A stretch of 34,242 nt of DNA from an uncultured Opitutia bacterium (lineage in GTDB: Bacteria > Verrucomicrobiota > Verrucomicrobiia > Opitutales > UBA953): positions 1 to 34,242 of the forward strand of contig CAIPVK010000037.1 of NCBI GenBank assembly GCA_903868455.1. Reading direction: 5' to 3'. The notes below the pieces were generated by a model that did not search any database, was not told where the DNA came from, and saw only the letters and a program-made list of their open reading frames with translations. Position numbers and translations under genes: made by a program. Position 1 is the first letter of the stretch; every line of letters starts with the position of its first letter. Shown here piece after piece: positions 1 through 8,754 of the stretch.

Positions 1-1080
1 GCCGACGCCTGGCTCGGGCGCGGCGCGCTCGCCCCCGGCTCCGCCGAGTCTCCCGCGGACATCCTCGCCTGGCTCGCGCCCCTGCTCGCGCCGTGCGCCG
101 CGTCCGACATCCGCCTCGCCGGCTCGGGCATGGGCGCCGTCGCGGCCGCCGTCGACGCGGTCCGCGCCGTCCAGTCGCCCCGCCGCCGCGGCGTCTGGCT
201 CCAGCTCGGCTGGCTCTACGTCGACACCGCCGAGTACCTGCGCAAGACGCTCGCCCCCGGCGAGACGCTCGAGGTCCTGCCCGACGTCGCCGACCTCGGC
301 GCGCTCCGTCGTTTCTTCGACGCCCACCGCGGGCGCGTCGCCGGCGTGGTCGCCGAGCTGCCCAACAACCCGCTCCTCGCCTCGCCCGACCTCGACCTCC
401 TGCGCGAGCTCGCGCGGGCCGAGGGCGCGCTGACCGTTCTCGACCCCTCCTCGGCCGGCGTCGCCAACGTCGACCTGCTGCCCTGGGCGGACATCCTCGT
501 CACGAGCCTGACCAAGTATTCCGGCCACCGCGGCGACCTCATGGCGGGCCTGGTCGCCGTCCATCCGGCCTCGCCCGACGCCGCCGCGCTCCGCGCCGCC
601 GCGTTCCCCGCCGTCGAGCCGCTCGGCCACGGCGACCTGGCGGCGCTCGCCGCCCAGCTCCCCGGCATGGCCGCCGTCGTCGACGCGCAGAACCGCGGCG
701 CGCGCCGCCTCGCGGCCTTCCTCGAGCGGCATCCGGCCGTGAGCCGCGTCCTCGCGGCCGACCGCGGCCCCACCGCCGCGGCCTACGCGCGCGCGGCGCG
801 CGGCCCCGCCCGGCCCGGCTCCCTCATCACCTTCTCGCTCAAGGGCGACCTCGCGCGTTTCTACGACCGCGTCGAGCTGCCCAAGGGCCCGAGCTTCGGC
901 CTGGGCTTCACGTTGCTCGCGCCTTTCCTCTGGCTCTCGCACTTCGAGCAGGTGACGAGCGAGCGGGGCAGGGCGGAGCTCCGGTCGGCCGGCCTCGATC
1001 CCGACCTGGTCCGCCTGTCCGTCGGCGCGGAGGACCCGGAGATTCTCGAGCGCGCCCTCGACCTCGCCCTCCGCGGCTGA
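1..1080 (+). CDS. Cys/Met metabolism PLP-dependent enzyme (trans-sulfuration family), 5'-truncated by window edge
   Basis: Frame 1 is open from base 1 to the TGA at 1078-1080; contains ELPNNPLL...DPSSAGVANVDLLPWADILVTSLTKYSGHRGDLMAG, typical of the Cys/Met PLP family around the Schiff-base lysine. Confidence 0.8.
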   Translation, partial: ADAWLGRGALAPGSAESPADILAWLAPLLAPCAASDIRLAGSGMGAVAAAVDAVRAVQSPRRRGVWLQLGWLYVDTAEYLRKTLAPGETLEVLPDVADLGALRRFFDAHRGRVAGVVAELPNNPLLASPDLDLLRELARAEGALTVLDPSSAGVANVDLLPWADILVTSLTKYSGHRGDLMAGLVAVHPASPDAAALRAAAFPAVEPLGHGDLAALAAQLPGMAAVVDAQNRGARRLAAFLERHPAVSRVLAADRGPTAAAYARAARGPARPGSLITFSLKGDLARFYDRVELPKGPSFGLGFTLLAPFLWLSHFEQVTSERGRAELRSAGLDPDLVRLSVGAEDPEILERALDLALRG

Positions 1081-1086
1081 GGGCGC

Positions 1087-2061
1087 TCAGCGCGGCGGAC
1101 GCGCGCGGTCCCCGCGGCCCTTGCCGCCGCCGCGCCTGAAGACCGTCGGCTCCTTGGCGTCGGCGAACCAGACGAGCACCTCCGCGTCGCGCGCCACCCA
1201 GCGCAGGCTGAGCTTCCGTCCGCCGTGGCTGTAGTCGAGCCGCCAACCCTCGCCTTCGGGAAGCCGCACCTTCTCGCACGCCAGCAAGGTCGCGCCCCGC
1301 AGCGGCTCGCCCGCCGGCCGGATCGGCTCGGCCCTCGGCTGAGGGTCCACCTGCCCGCCGGCCTCCGTCACCTTTCCCCGGAAGGCGGCGAAGACATAGG
1401 GCGTCTTGCCGGTGCCGTGGTAGTGGTAGCCATGGACCGGGTCGTCATGGCCGCCGCAGGCGTCCAGCGGCCGCATCGGCTTCCCATCGGGCTCCCTCAG
1501 GCCGTAGACGGGGTAGCCGTCGAGCGCGAAGGCCACCGGCAGCGCGTCGCCGGTGCGCTCCGCGAGATGGAGGGGGATGATGTGGTAGTGGTAGTCGTCC
1601 GCGCGCCCGCAATGGCCGCCCCATCGGTCGAGCTCGCCGATGTCCTGGGAGATCTCCCCGCGGTTGTTCTGGGGGTTGAAGATGGGGATCCCGTTCGCCG
1701 CCAGCGCCACGGCGCCCCGCAGGAAGCGATCCCGCAGCGGGGTCGGCGCCGCGGCCTTGGTCGGATGAAGCGGGATCTTCCACGCGTTGGCCCCCTTGTA
1801 CGGCTGGGGCAGGGGAATCTGCTGCTGCCACGAGGTGATGCCCGCCATCATCGGGTGCTCGGGGAGCCCGGTCGACTCGACGACCATCCATTCGCCCGAG
1901 ACCGAGGCCTTGGCGGTGCCGAACCGCGCGAACGCCGCGGCCGTCGCCGGCAATCCCTGCGCCACGCCCCCCGGGGAGGCCTCGGGCGCGGAGGCGACGA
2001 GGTGGGCGTGGAGCGCGGCGCCGGACATCAGGAGGGCCGGCACGAGAAGGGGTTGTCCCAT
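1087..2061 (-). CDS. YHYH domain-containing secreted protein
   Basis: Starts MGQPLLVPALLMSGAALHAHL (signal-like); contains GHCGRADDYHYHIIPLHL and DDPVHGYHYHGTGKTPYVF. The longer ORF upstream to 2568 has no signal-like N-terminus and looks like read-through. Confidence 0.85.
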   Translation of the reverse strand: MGQPLLVPALLMSGAALHAHLVASAPEASPGGVAQGLPATAAAFARFGTAKASVSGEWMVVESTGLPEHPMMAGITSWQQQIPLPQPYKGANAWKIPLHPTKAAAPTPLRDRFLRGAVALAANGIPIFNPQNNRGEISQDIGELDRWGGHCGRADDYHYHIIPLHLAERTGDALPVAFALDGYPVYGLREPDGKPMRPLDACGGHDDPVHGYHYHGTGKTPYVFAAFRGKVTEAGGQVDPQPRAEPIRPAGEPLRGATLLACEKVRLPEGEGWRLDYSHGGRKLSLRWVARDAEVLVWFADAKEPTVFRRGGGKGRGDRARPPR

Positions 2062-2099
2062 GACAGGACAACCCCGGGCTCGGACGGAAGTCTCGGCGA

Positions 2100-2516
2100 T
2101 CAGGACTCGCCGTCCTCCTCGCCCTTGTCCTTCCCGTCCTTGCGCGACTTCTCCATCCGGGCCCGGAAGGCCGCGCGCTCCTTCTCGACCAGGGCCGCCG
2201 CCGCGGGGTCGGCCTTGGCCATCGCCTCGGCCAGCAGGCGCCGGTGCGCCTCCTCGGAGGCCGCCGACTTCTCGCGCAGGGCCTTGTAGTCGAGGTACAG
2301 TTTGCGGACCTGGGCGCGGTCGGCCTTGGCCTGCTCCTCGGCGGCGAGCACCTCGGGCTTGTCCGACGCGACCCGGCGGGCGGCGGTCAGGCGCTGGCGC
2401 TCCTCCGCGCTCAGCTCGGGGGCGTCGGCCGCGCGGGCGGACGGGATCAGGGTGAGGACCGCGAGCAGGGCCGCGGCCACGAGGGGGGTCTTGGGGGTAT
2501 GCATGGTGGGGTTCAT
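2100..2516 (-). CDS. Small secreted, highly charged helical protein of unknown function
   Basis: MNPTMHTPKTPLVAAALLAVLTLIPSARAADAPE signal peptide, then Ala/Glu/Lys/Arg-rich helix to the stop at 2100; 38 bp upstream of the YHYH gene on the same strand. Confidence 0.65.
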   Translation of the reverse strand: MNPTMHTPKTPLVAAALLAVLTLIPSARAADAPELSAEERQRLTAARRVASDKPEVLAAEEQAKADRAQVRKLYLDYKALREKSAASEEAHRRLLAEAMAKADPAAAALVEKERAAFRARMEKSRKDGKDKGEEDGES

Positions 2517-2582
2517 GGGAACGGGCTTGAGCCCAATCGCTCCGCCGCCGACGCTCAATCGCCCCCATCCGGGGTCTTTTCC

Positions 2583-3269
2583 ATGGGTAGAATCCTCTCC
2601 GAAGCGCTGGGTGTCTTCCTCCTTGTCCTGGCCTCGCTCATGGGCAACCACCTCGCCGCGGCGCTAGCCTTCGCCGTCGCGCTGGCCTGCCTCGCCTCCG
2701 CCCCCACCGGCGCCTTCAACCCGGCGTTGACGCTCGCGCTCGCCGCGCGCGGCAGGCTTCGCTGGAAGTGGGCGCTCGCCTTCGTGGCGACCCAGCTCGC
2801 CGCCGCCCTGCTCGCCGCGACCTTCACCGGCCTCATGGCAGGACATGACGCCTCCCATCTCGCGCCGGACGCCGCGGGCGCGATTCCCCCGGCTTGGTTC
2901 GCCACGCTGGCGGCGGAGGCCGTGGGCACGGCCGCCCTCTCCCTGGCCGTCCTTTCCGTCCTGGCCTCCCGCCGGACCGCGGGAAGCGTCACGGCGCCCC
3001 TCGTCGCCGGCTTCGCCCTCTTCGCCCTGCTCGAGACGTTTCGCACCTGGACGGCCTTCATGAACCCGGCCGTCCTGCTCGCCTGGGGCTTCCACGACCT
3101 CGTCTCCTCGCTGAGGGCGGACTCGGTCGCCTCGGCCCTCCCGGCGGAGGCCGTCCGCTTCGGTGCCTTCCTGCCCTGGGCCCTCGTGGTCGGGCTCGCC
3201 CAGCTCGGCGGCGCCGTCGCGGGGTGGGTCCTCTTCCGTCTCACCCATCCCGAGGACCGCGCATCCTGA
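2583..3269 (+). CDS. Aquaporin/MIP-family-like membrane protein
   Basis: Hydrophobic multi-TM protein with two NPA boxes: PTGAFNPALTLALA and AFMNPAVLLAWG, in the two half-repeats. Confidence 0.75.
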   Translation: MGRILSEALGVFLLVLASLMGNHLAAALAFAVALACLASAPTGAFNPALTLALAARGRLRWKWALAFVATQLAAALLAATFTGLMAGHDASHLAPDAAGAIPPAWFATLAAEAVGTAALSLAVLSVLASRRTAGSVTAPLVAGFALFALLETFRTWTAFMNPAVLLAWGFHDLVSSLRADSVASALPAEAVRFGAFLPWALVVGLAQLGGAVAGWVLFRLTHPEDRAS

Positions 3270-3318
3270 TCGCCCGATGGCGCTTGCGGGCGCCCGGCCT
3301 TCCCCCACCGTCCCGCCC

Positions 3319-3705
3319 ATGGACATCCTCGCCAAGATCCACAAGCACTACGGTTCCACCCTGCTCCTGCTGGTTCTCATCGGCGCCCTGCTCGCGGTGA
3401 CGAAGGGCCCCAGGGTGACCTACCAGCGGATCGTGGCCGTCCTGGTCGACATCAACGTGGTCGTCGGCCTGGCCGCCCTCTGGCTCACCACCCGTCCGGT
3501 CTCCTGGTTCCACCTGATCTTCGCCCTCGGCGCCGTCGGTCTCCTCCACGCCTCGGCCAAGTCCGACCAGCCTCGCAAGGTCGCCACCTGCTGGTTCCTG
3601 GCCGCCCTCCTGCTGGTCGCCGCCTGGTCGGCCAACGCCGCCTGGGGCCCCGCCTTCTTCAAGGAGGGCTGGCAGCTGATCGTGCCCGCCGCCCCCGCGG
3701 CCTGA
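3319..3705 (+). CDS. Small multi-TM membrane protein, unknown function
   Basis: MDILAKIHKHYGSTLLLLVLIGALLAVTKGP... about 128 aa with several hydrophobic segments. Confidence 0.65.
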   Translation: MDILAKIHKHYGSTLLLLVLIGALLAVTKGPRVTYQRIVAVLVDINVVVGLAALWLTTRPVSWFHLIFALGAVGLLHASAKSDQPRKVATCWFLAALLLVAAWSANAAWGPAFFKEGWQLIVPAAPAA

Positions 3706-3729
3706 TTTTTCGAACAGCCGTTTGACTCG

Positions 3730-3742
3730 GCGCCCGGGGCGC
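3730..3742. promoter_or_regulatory. Perfect 13-bp palindrome GCGCCC-G-GGGCGC upstream of tetR-like gene; candidate operator
   Basis: gcgcccggggcgc at 3730-3742, immediately after a TTTGAC (-35-like) at 3721-3726 and 13 bp before the regulator start. Confidence 0.35.
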
Positions 3743-3755
3743 TTCCTGCTGGGGC

Positions 3756-4373
3756 ATGAACCTGAGGGTCGTCCCGGCCACCGACACGCGTGAGCGCATC
3801 CTCGCCCACGCGGGCGCCCTCTTCGCCCTGCACGGCCTCGAGGGGCTGGGCGTCCGCCAGCTCGCCAAGGCCGCCAAGGTCAACCTCGCCGCGGTCAATT
3901 ACCACTTCGGCTCCAAGCAGGCGCTCTTCCGCGAGGTCTGCCTGCGCCATCTCCGCACGCTCGACGCCTCGCGCACGCGCGCCCTCGACGCGCTGGGGGC
4001 GGGCCGGGCGCGTCCCACGGTCGAGCGCATCCTCGAGTGCCACCTGCGCCCCCTCGTGGCGTTCGCCCGCTCCGGCGACCCGACCAACCTGCTGTTCCTC
4101 CGCCTCGTCATGGCCCAGGTCGCCCGGCGCGACGACGCCCTGCTCGCCGCCCTCGCCCGCGAGGGGGCGCCCGTCCGCGAGCGCACGCTCGGCCTGCTCG
4201 CCCGCGCCCTGCCCGGCGCCTCCCCCGAGGATCTCCGCGTCGGACTGGTCCTGGCCAACGGCGCCGCCACCCATCTCCTGATGACCGAGGGCGCCGCCCG
4301 TCGCCGCCCGTCGGCGGAATCCACCCTGCGCCGCCTCGTCGCCCACGCCGCCGCCGGCCTGCGCGCCGCCTGA
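3756..4373 (+). CDS. TetR/AcrR-family transcriptional regulator
   Basis: N-terminal HTH: TRERILAHAGALFALHGLEGLGVRQLAKAAKVNLAAVNYHFGSKQALFREV. Confidence 0.92.
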   Translation: MNLRVVPATDTRERILAHAGALFALHGLEGLGVRQLAKAAKVNLAAVNYHFGSKQALFREVCLRHLRTLDASRTRALDALGAGRARPTVERILECHLRPLVAFARSGDPTNLLFLRLVMAQVARRDDALLAALAREGAPVRERTLGLLARALPGASPEDLRVGLVLANGAATHLLMTEGAARRRPSAESTLRRLVAHAAAGLRAA

Positions 4374-4376
4374 ACG

Positions 4377-5567
4377 ATGTACCGCCTCGCCCTCAACATG
4401 CTCTTCGGGGACCGCGCCAAGCTGGCGATGCTCCTCGTCGGCCTGAGCTTCTCCGCGCTGCTCATGGCGCAGCAGAGCTCGGTCTTCTTCGGCATCATGA
4501 GCTGGACCTACACGCCCATGGTCAACATCCGCTCGGCCGTCTGGGTCAGCGACCCCCTGGTCGAGCAGGTCAACGACGCCCAGCCGATGCGCGACACCGA
4601 CGTCACCCGCGTCCGCTCGGTCGACGGCGTCGCCTGGGCCGCGCCGCTCCACACCTCGATCCTCCAGGCGCGCCTGCCCAACGGCAACTTCAAGCTCATC
4701 TCGCTCGTCGGGATCGACAGCGACACCTTCGCCGGCGCGCCCGCCGTGCTCACGGTCGGCCGGATCGAGGACCTCCGCCTGCCCAACACCGTTCTCATCG
4801 ACGAATGGGGCGCCAACCTCCTCGGCCGACCCGAGACGCTGGCCGACGGCACCGTGCGCCAACGCCCCCTCGGCGTCGGCGACACCTTCGAGCTCAACGA
4901 CACCGAGGCCCGCATCGTGGGCGTCTGTCGCGTCAAGCGCGCCTTCACCGGCGGGCCCTTCGTCTACACGACCTACGACCGGGCCAAGGCCTACACCGCG
5001 GGCGTCCGACGCACGCTGAGCTACGTCCTGGTGGAGCCCCGGCCGGGCGTCGCGCCGGCCGACCTCTGCGCCCGCATCGAGGCCGAGACCGGCCTCAAGG
5101 CCTGGACCTCCGACACCGACCTCTGGTCCTGGGGCGAGCGCAGCCTCGCCAAGAGCACCTTCTGGTGGTTCTGGCGCAACACGGGCATCCCCTTCTCCTT
5201 CGGCACCGCCGTCCTCCTCGGCCTCTTCGTCGGCATCGCCATCTCGGGCCAGACCTTCTATTCCTTCGTCCTGGAGAACCTGCGCTACTTCGCCGCCATC
5301 AAGGCGATGGGCGCGGGCAACGGCGTGCTCCTGCGCATGCTCCTCCTCCAGGCGCTCGCGGCCGGCCTGCTCGGCTTCGGCCTCGGCGTCGGCATGGCCC
5401 AGGGCATCGGGCGCGCCATGATCGAGAAGGGCATGCCACCCTTCGTGATGTACCCGCAGGTCCTCGTCGCCACCCTCGTCCTCGTGCTCGGCATCAGCCT
5501 TTGCTCCGCCCTCATCGGCATGGCCAAGGTAGCGCGCGTCGACCCCGCCTCCGTCTTCCGTGCCTGA
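4377..5567 (+). CDS. FtsX-like/DevC-like ABC transporter permease
   Basis: N-terminal TM, periplasmic domain, C-terminal TM bundle with VLENLRYFAAIKAMGAGNGVLLRMLLLQALAAG; ends VARVDPASVFRA. Confidence 0.88.
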   Translation: MYRLALNMLFGDRAKLAMLLVGLSFSALLMAQQSSVFFGIMSWTYTPMVNIRSAVWVSDPLVEQVNDAQPMRDTDVTRVRSVDGVAWAAPLHTSILQARLPNGNFKLISLVGIDSDTFAGAPAVLTVGRIEDLRLPNTVLIDEWGANLLGRPETLADGTVRQRPLGVGDTFELNDTEARIVGVCRVKRAFTGGPFVYTTYDRAKAYTAGVRRTLSYVLVEPRPGVAPADLCARIEAETGLKAWTSDTDLWSWGERSLAKSTFWWFWRNTGIPFSFGTAVLLGLFVGIAISGQTFYSFVLENLRYFAAIKAMGAGNGVLLRMLLLQALAAGLLGFGLGVGMAQGIGRAMIEKGMPPFVMYPQVLVATLVLVLGISLCSALIGMAKVARVDPASVFRA

Positions 5568-6279
5568 CCCCACCTCCATCCGGATACGCGGCGTCGACAA
5601 GTCCTTCGGCGCCGGGGAGGCCCGCGTCTGGGCGCTCAAGCAGGCCGACTTCGAGGCGCGCCCCGGCGAGCTCATCATGCTCGTCGGCCCCTCCGGCTGC
5701 GGCAAGACGACGCTCCTCTCCGTGCTCGCGGGCACCCTCACCGCCGACGCCGGCGAGGTGGAGGTCCTCGGAAGACGCCTCGACGGTCTGTCGCAGGCCG
5801 AGCTCACCGCCTTCCGCCGCGCCAACCTCGGCTTCGTCTTCCAATCCTTCAACCTCATACCGACCCTGACCGTGCGGGAGAACGTGATGGTCCCCCTGCT
5901 CGTCCAGGGTGTCGCCCGCGAGGAGGCCGAGGCGCGCGCCGGCGCGCTCCTCGCCAAGGTGGGCCTGGGCGGCCGCGAGGACGACCGCCCTGGCGGCCTC
6001 TCCGGCGGCCAGCAGCAGCGCGTGGCCATCGCGCGCGCCCTCGTCCACGACCCGCGCCTCCTCATCTGCGACGAGCCGACCTCGGCCCTCGACAAGGACA
6101 CCGGCCAGAGGGTCATGGAGATGATCCGCGAGCTCTCGCGCTCGCCCGACCGCGTGGTCGTTGTCGTGACCCACGACCACCGCATCTTCCGCTTCGCCGA
6201 CCGCATCGCGGAGATGGAGGACGGCCGCATCCGCCGCGTCCTCGACGACCCCTCCCTCATCGATTCCCCCTCCCACTGA
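5560..6279 (+). CDS. ABC transporter ATP-binding protein (DevA/LolD/MacB-type)
   Basis: Walker A GPSGCGKTTLL, signature LSGGQQQRVAIARAL, Walker B LLICDEPTSALD; GTG start, overlaps the permease end by 8 bp. Confidence 0.95.
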   Translation: MPDPTSIRIRGVDKSFGAGEARVWALKQADFEARPGELIMLVGPSGCGKTTLLSVLAGTLTADAGEVEVLGRRLDGLSQAELTAFRRANLGFVFQSFNLIPTLTVRENVMVPLLVQGVAREEAEARAGALLAKVGLGGREDDRPGGLSGGQQQRVAIARALVHDPRLLICDEPTSALDKDTGQRVMEMIRELSRSPDRVVVVVTHDHRIFRFADRIAEMEDGRIRRVLDDPSLIDSPSH

Positions 6280-6283
6280 GACC

Positions 6284-7165
6284 ATGAAGCGACCTCCCTT
6301 CCGACTCGTGCTCGCCGCCGTCGCCCTCGCCGGCGCCGTCGCCGCGACCCAGCTCGCCCTCCAGGCCAACCAGGAGCCGCCCGCCGCGCCGCCCACCTAC
6401 CAGCCCGCCGTGCGCGACAAGGACGGCCTGCTCGCGGCCTCGGGCCTCGTCGAGTCCGTCGCCGAGAACACGCTCGTCGGCGTGCCGTTCCCGGGCCTCG
6501 TCGCCGAGGTGCCCGCCAAGGTCTCCGCGCGCGTCAAGGCCGGCGACCCGCTGCTCGTGCTCGACACGCGCGAGCTCCGGCCGGCCGCCGAGGCCGCGCG
6601 GGCCGCGGCCGAGCGCGCCGAGGACCAGGCGCGCCGCCTCGCCTCCCTGGCCGGGACCGGCGCCGTCGCCGAGCGCGCGGTGACCGAGGCCGCGCTCGCC
6701 GCCCGCGAGGCCCGCGCCCGCGCCGACCTCGCCGCCGCCCAGCTCGAGCGCGCCACCGTGCGCTCGCCCATCGAGGGCACCGTCCTCCAGGTGGGCGTCC
6801 GCGCCGGCGAGTTCGTCGCCGCCGGCGGCAAGGCCCCCGTGGTGGTCGGCGACATCTCGCGCCTCCAGATCCGCTGCGACATCGACGAGCAGATGGCCCC
6901 GCGCATGCGCGAGAACCTGCCCGCGCGCGGCTACCTCAAGGGCGAGGCCGCCCGCGCCGGCGCCGCCGCCCGTCCCATCCCGCTTCGGTTCGTCCGCATC
7001 GAGCCCTTCGTCATCCCCAAGGCCTCGCTCACCGGCGCGAGCACCGAGCGCGTCGACACGCGCGTCCTCCAGGTCATCTACCAGTTCGATCGCCCGCAGG
7101 ACCGCCCCGTCTTCGTCGGACAGCAGATGGACGTCTACATCGACACCGCCCCCGATGCGAAGTAA
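6284..7165 (+). CDS. HlyD/DevB-family periplasmic adaptor subunit
   Basis: N-terminal TM anchor, lipoyl-like GLVAEVPAKVSARVKAGDPLLVLD, coiled coil, then ATVRSPIEGTVLQVGVRAGEFV. Confidence 0.9.
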   Translation: MKRPPFRLVLAAVALAGAVAATQLALQANQEPPAAPPTYQPAVRDKDGLLAASGLVESVAENTLVGVPFPGLVAEVPAKVSARVKAGDPLLVLDTRELRPAAEAARAAAERAEDQARRLASLAGTGAVAERAVTEAALAAREARARADLAAAQLERATVRSPIEGTVLQVGVRAGEFVAAGGKAPVVVGDISRLQIRCDIDEQMAPRMRENLPARGYLKGEAARAGAAARPIPLRFVRIEPFVIPKASLTGASTERVDTRVLQVIYQFDRPQDRPVFVGQQMDVYIDTAPDAK

Positions 7166-8555
7166 GGCCCTGCTCCTCGCCGCCGCCCTCGCGGGCTGCG
7201 CCTCCGGCGACCCCTCTATCCGCCCCGACCTCGCCCCGCTCGCCGCGGAGGCCCGTCTCTCCGGCGGCGGCGAGCGCGCCGCCGCCGCCTGGTGGCGCGC
7301 CTTCGGCGATCCCGACCTCGCCGCGCTTGTCGAGCAGGCGCTCCGCTCCAACCCCGACCTCGCCGTCGCCGCCGCCCGCGTGAGCGAGGCCCGCGCCGCC
7401 CTCGTGGCGGTCGACGCCGACCTGCTCCCGCGCCTCGACGCGCAGCTCGCGCTCGCCTCGCGCCGCCTCTCCAACCAGACGGGCCAGAACTTCCCCGGCA
7501 TGCCGCGCCGCACCGACGTCGGCTCGGCCGGCGTCCAGCTCTCCTGGGAGATCGACCTCTGGGGCCGCGCGTCCGACCGCTCGGCCGCCGCGCTCGGCGA
7601 CGCCGAGGCCGCCGCCTTCCGCGCCGCCGCGGCCGAGGTCTCGCTCGCCGCGTCCGTCGCGCGCTCCTGGTTCGCCGTCCGGCTCGCCCGCGAGGAGCTC
7701 GCCTGCCTCCGCGGCGAGTTCGCCTCGCGCCTGGAAGACGCGGGCCTGACCGAGCGCCAAGCCGCGGCCGGCGTGGTCGACGGCGACGCCCTCGCCGCCG
7801 CCCGCCTCGCCGCCGCGCAGGCCAAGGCCGACGAGCTCGACGCCGTCCGCCGTCTCGGCGCCGCCGAGAACGCGCTGCGCGTCCTCGTCGGCCTCCCCGC
7901 CGGTTCTCCGCTGCCGGGCGCCCTTCCCGACACCGCCGCCCCCGCCGTCCTCGCGCGGCAGCCCGCCTTCGGCGCGGGGCTGCCCTCCGAGCTCCTGCTC
8001 GCCCGGCCCGACCTGCGCGCCGCCGCGCGCGCCCTCGACGCCGCCCTCGCCCGCGAGGGCTCGGCCCGCGCGGAGTTCTACCCGCGCCTCATGCTGGTCG
8101 GCGACGCCGGCTGGTCGGCCGACCCCGCCTCGCGCGTCGGCAAGCCCGGCTCGGGCTTCTGGGGGCTCACGCCCTCCCTGTCCGTCCCGATCTTCGACGC
8201 CTCGCGCAACCAAGCCGGCCTCGAGGTCGCGCAGGCGCGCGTCGACCAGGCCGCCGCCGAGTGGCGCAAGGCCGTGCTCGAGGCCTTCCGCGAGGTCGAC
8301 GACGCGCTCGTCGACCTCCGCGAGATCGCCGTCCAGGAGGATCTCGCCGCGCGCGTGGTCGCCGCGGTCGGCGAGCGTCTCGCCAACGCCGAGGCCCGTC
8401 TCAAGGCCGGGCTCGCCGACCGGCTCGAGGTCGAGGCCGCGCGCCGCGACACGCTCCTCGCGCGTCGCACGCACGCCGGCTACGCCTGGCAGCGTCGCCA
8501 AGCGGCCGTCCGCCTCGCCGCCGCCACCGGCGGGGGGTTTCCGGCGGGGGAGTGA
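7155..8555 (+). CDS. NodT/OprM-type efflux RND/ABC outer membrane factor lipoprotein
   Basis: Lipobox LLLAAALAGCASG; two OEP-like repeats (WWRAFGDPDLAALVEQALRSNPDLAVAAARVSEARA; LLLARPDLRAAARALDAALA); 11-bp overlap with the adaptor. Confidence 0.92.
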   Translation: MRSKALLLAAALAGCASGDPSIRPDLAPLAAEARLSGGGERAAAAWWRAFGDPDLAALVEQALRSNPDLAVAAARVSEARAALVAVDADLLPRLDAQLALASRRLSNQTGQNFPGMPRRTDVGSAGVQLSWEIDLWGRASDRSAAALGDAEAAAFRAAAAEVSLAASVARSWFAVRLAREELACLRGEFASRLEDAGLTERQAAAGVVDGDALAAARLAAAQAKADELDAVRRLGAAENALRVLVGLPAGSPLPGALPDTAAPAVLARQPAFGAGLPSELLLARPDLRAAARALDAALAREGSARAEFYPRLMLVGDAGWSADPASRVGKPGSGFWGLTPSLSVPIFDASRNQAGLEVAQARVDQAAAEWRKAVLEAFREVDDALVDLREIAVQEDLAARVVAAVGERLANAEARLKAGLADRLEVEAARRDTLLARRTHAGYAWQRRQAAVRLAAATGGGFPAGE

Positions 8556-8585
8556 GGAGCGCGGAGTGAGGAGCGAGTTAGGAGC
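8551..8585 (+). repeat. Left arm of heptad array (AGTGAGG AGCGCGG AGTGAGG AGCGAGT TAGGAGC)
   Basis: Phased 7-mers starting inside the last codons of the outer-membrane-factor gene (GAG TGA GGA GCG). Confidence 0.65.
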
Positions 8586-8611
8586 TGGGCGTGAGTGCCT
8601 GGCCAATTCGC

Positions 8612-8635
8612 CCCCTTGGCATTAGGACGAAGGGG
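8612..8635. terminator. Candidate hairpin between convergent genes
   Basis: CCCCTT (8612-8617), 12-nt loop, AAGGGG (8630-8635); lies between convergent ends at 8555 and 8787. Confidence 0.35.
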
Positions 8636-8754
8636 AGCGGCCTGAAGCTTGTTGAGCTCCCGAAAGACTCTTCCCGACCTCGATTACGCGCCGTCGAGCC
8701 GTCGATCTGCCAATCCAAGTGGCTCGGGTAGTCGAATGGCTCCACGGGCTATCC

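Noticed and set aside
2062-2568. N-terminal extension of the YHYH ORF to 2568
   Set aside because: Off-frame reading of the upstream small secreted gene (Arg/Gly/Pro-rich); the internal start at 2061 gives a good signal peptide.
3420-6260. 946-aa antisense ORF across the tetR/ABC genes
   Set aside because: Spans several well-supported + strand genes; composition typical of a shadow ORF.
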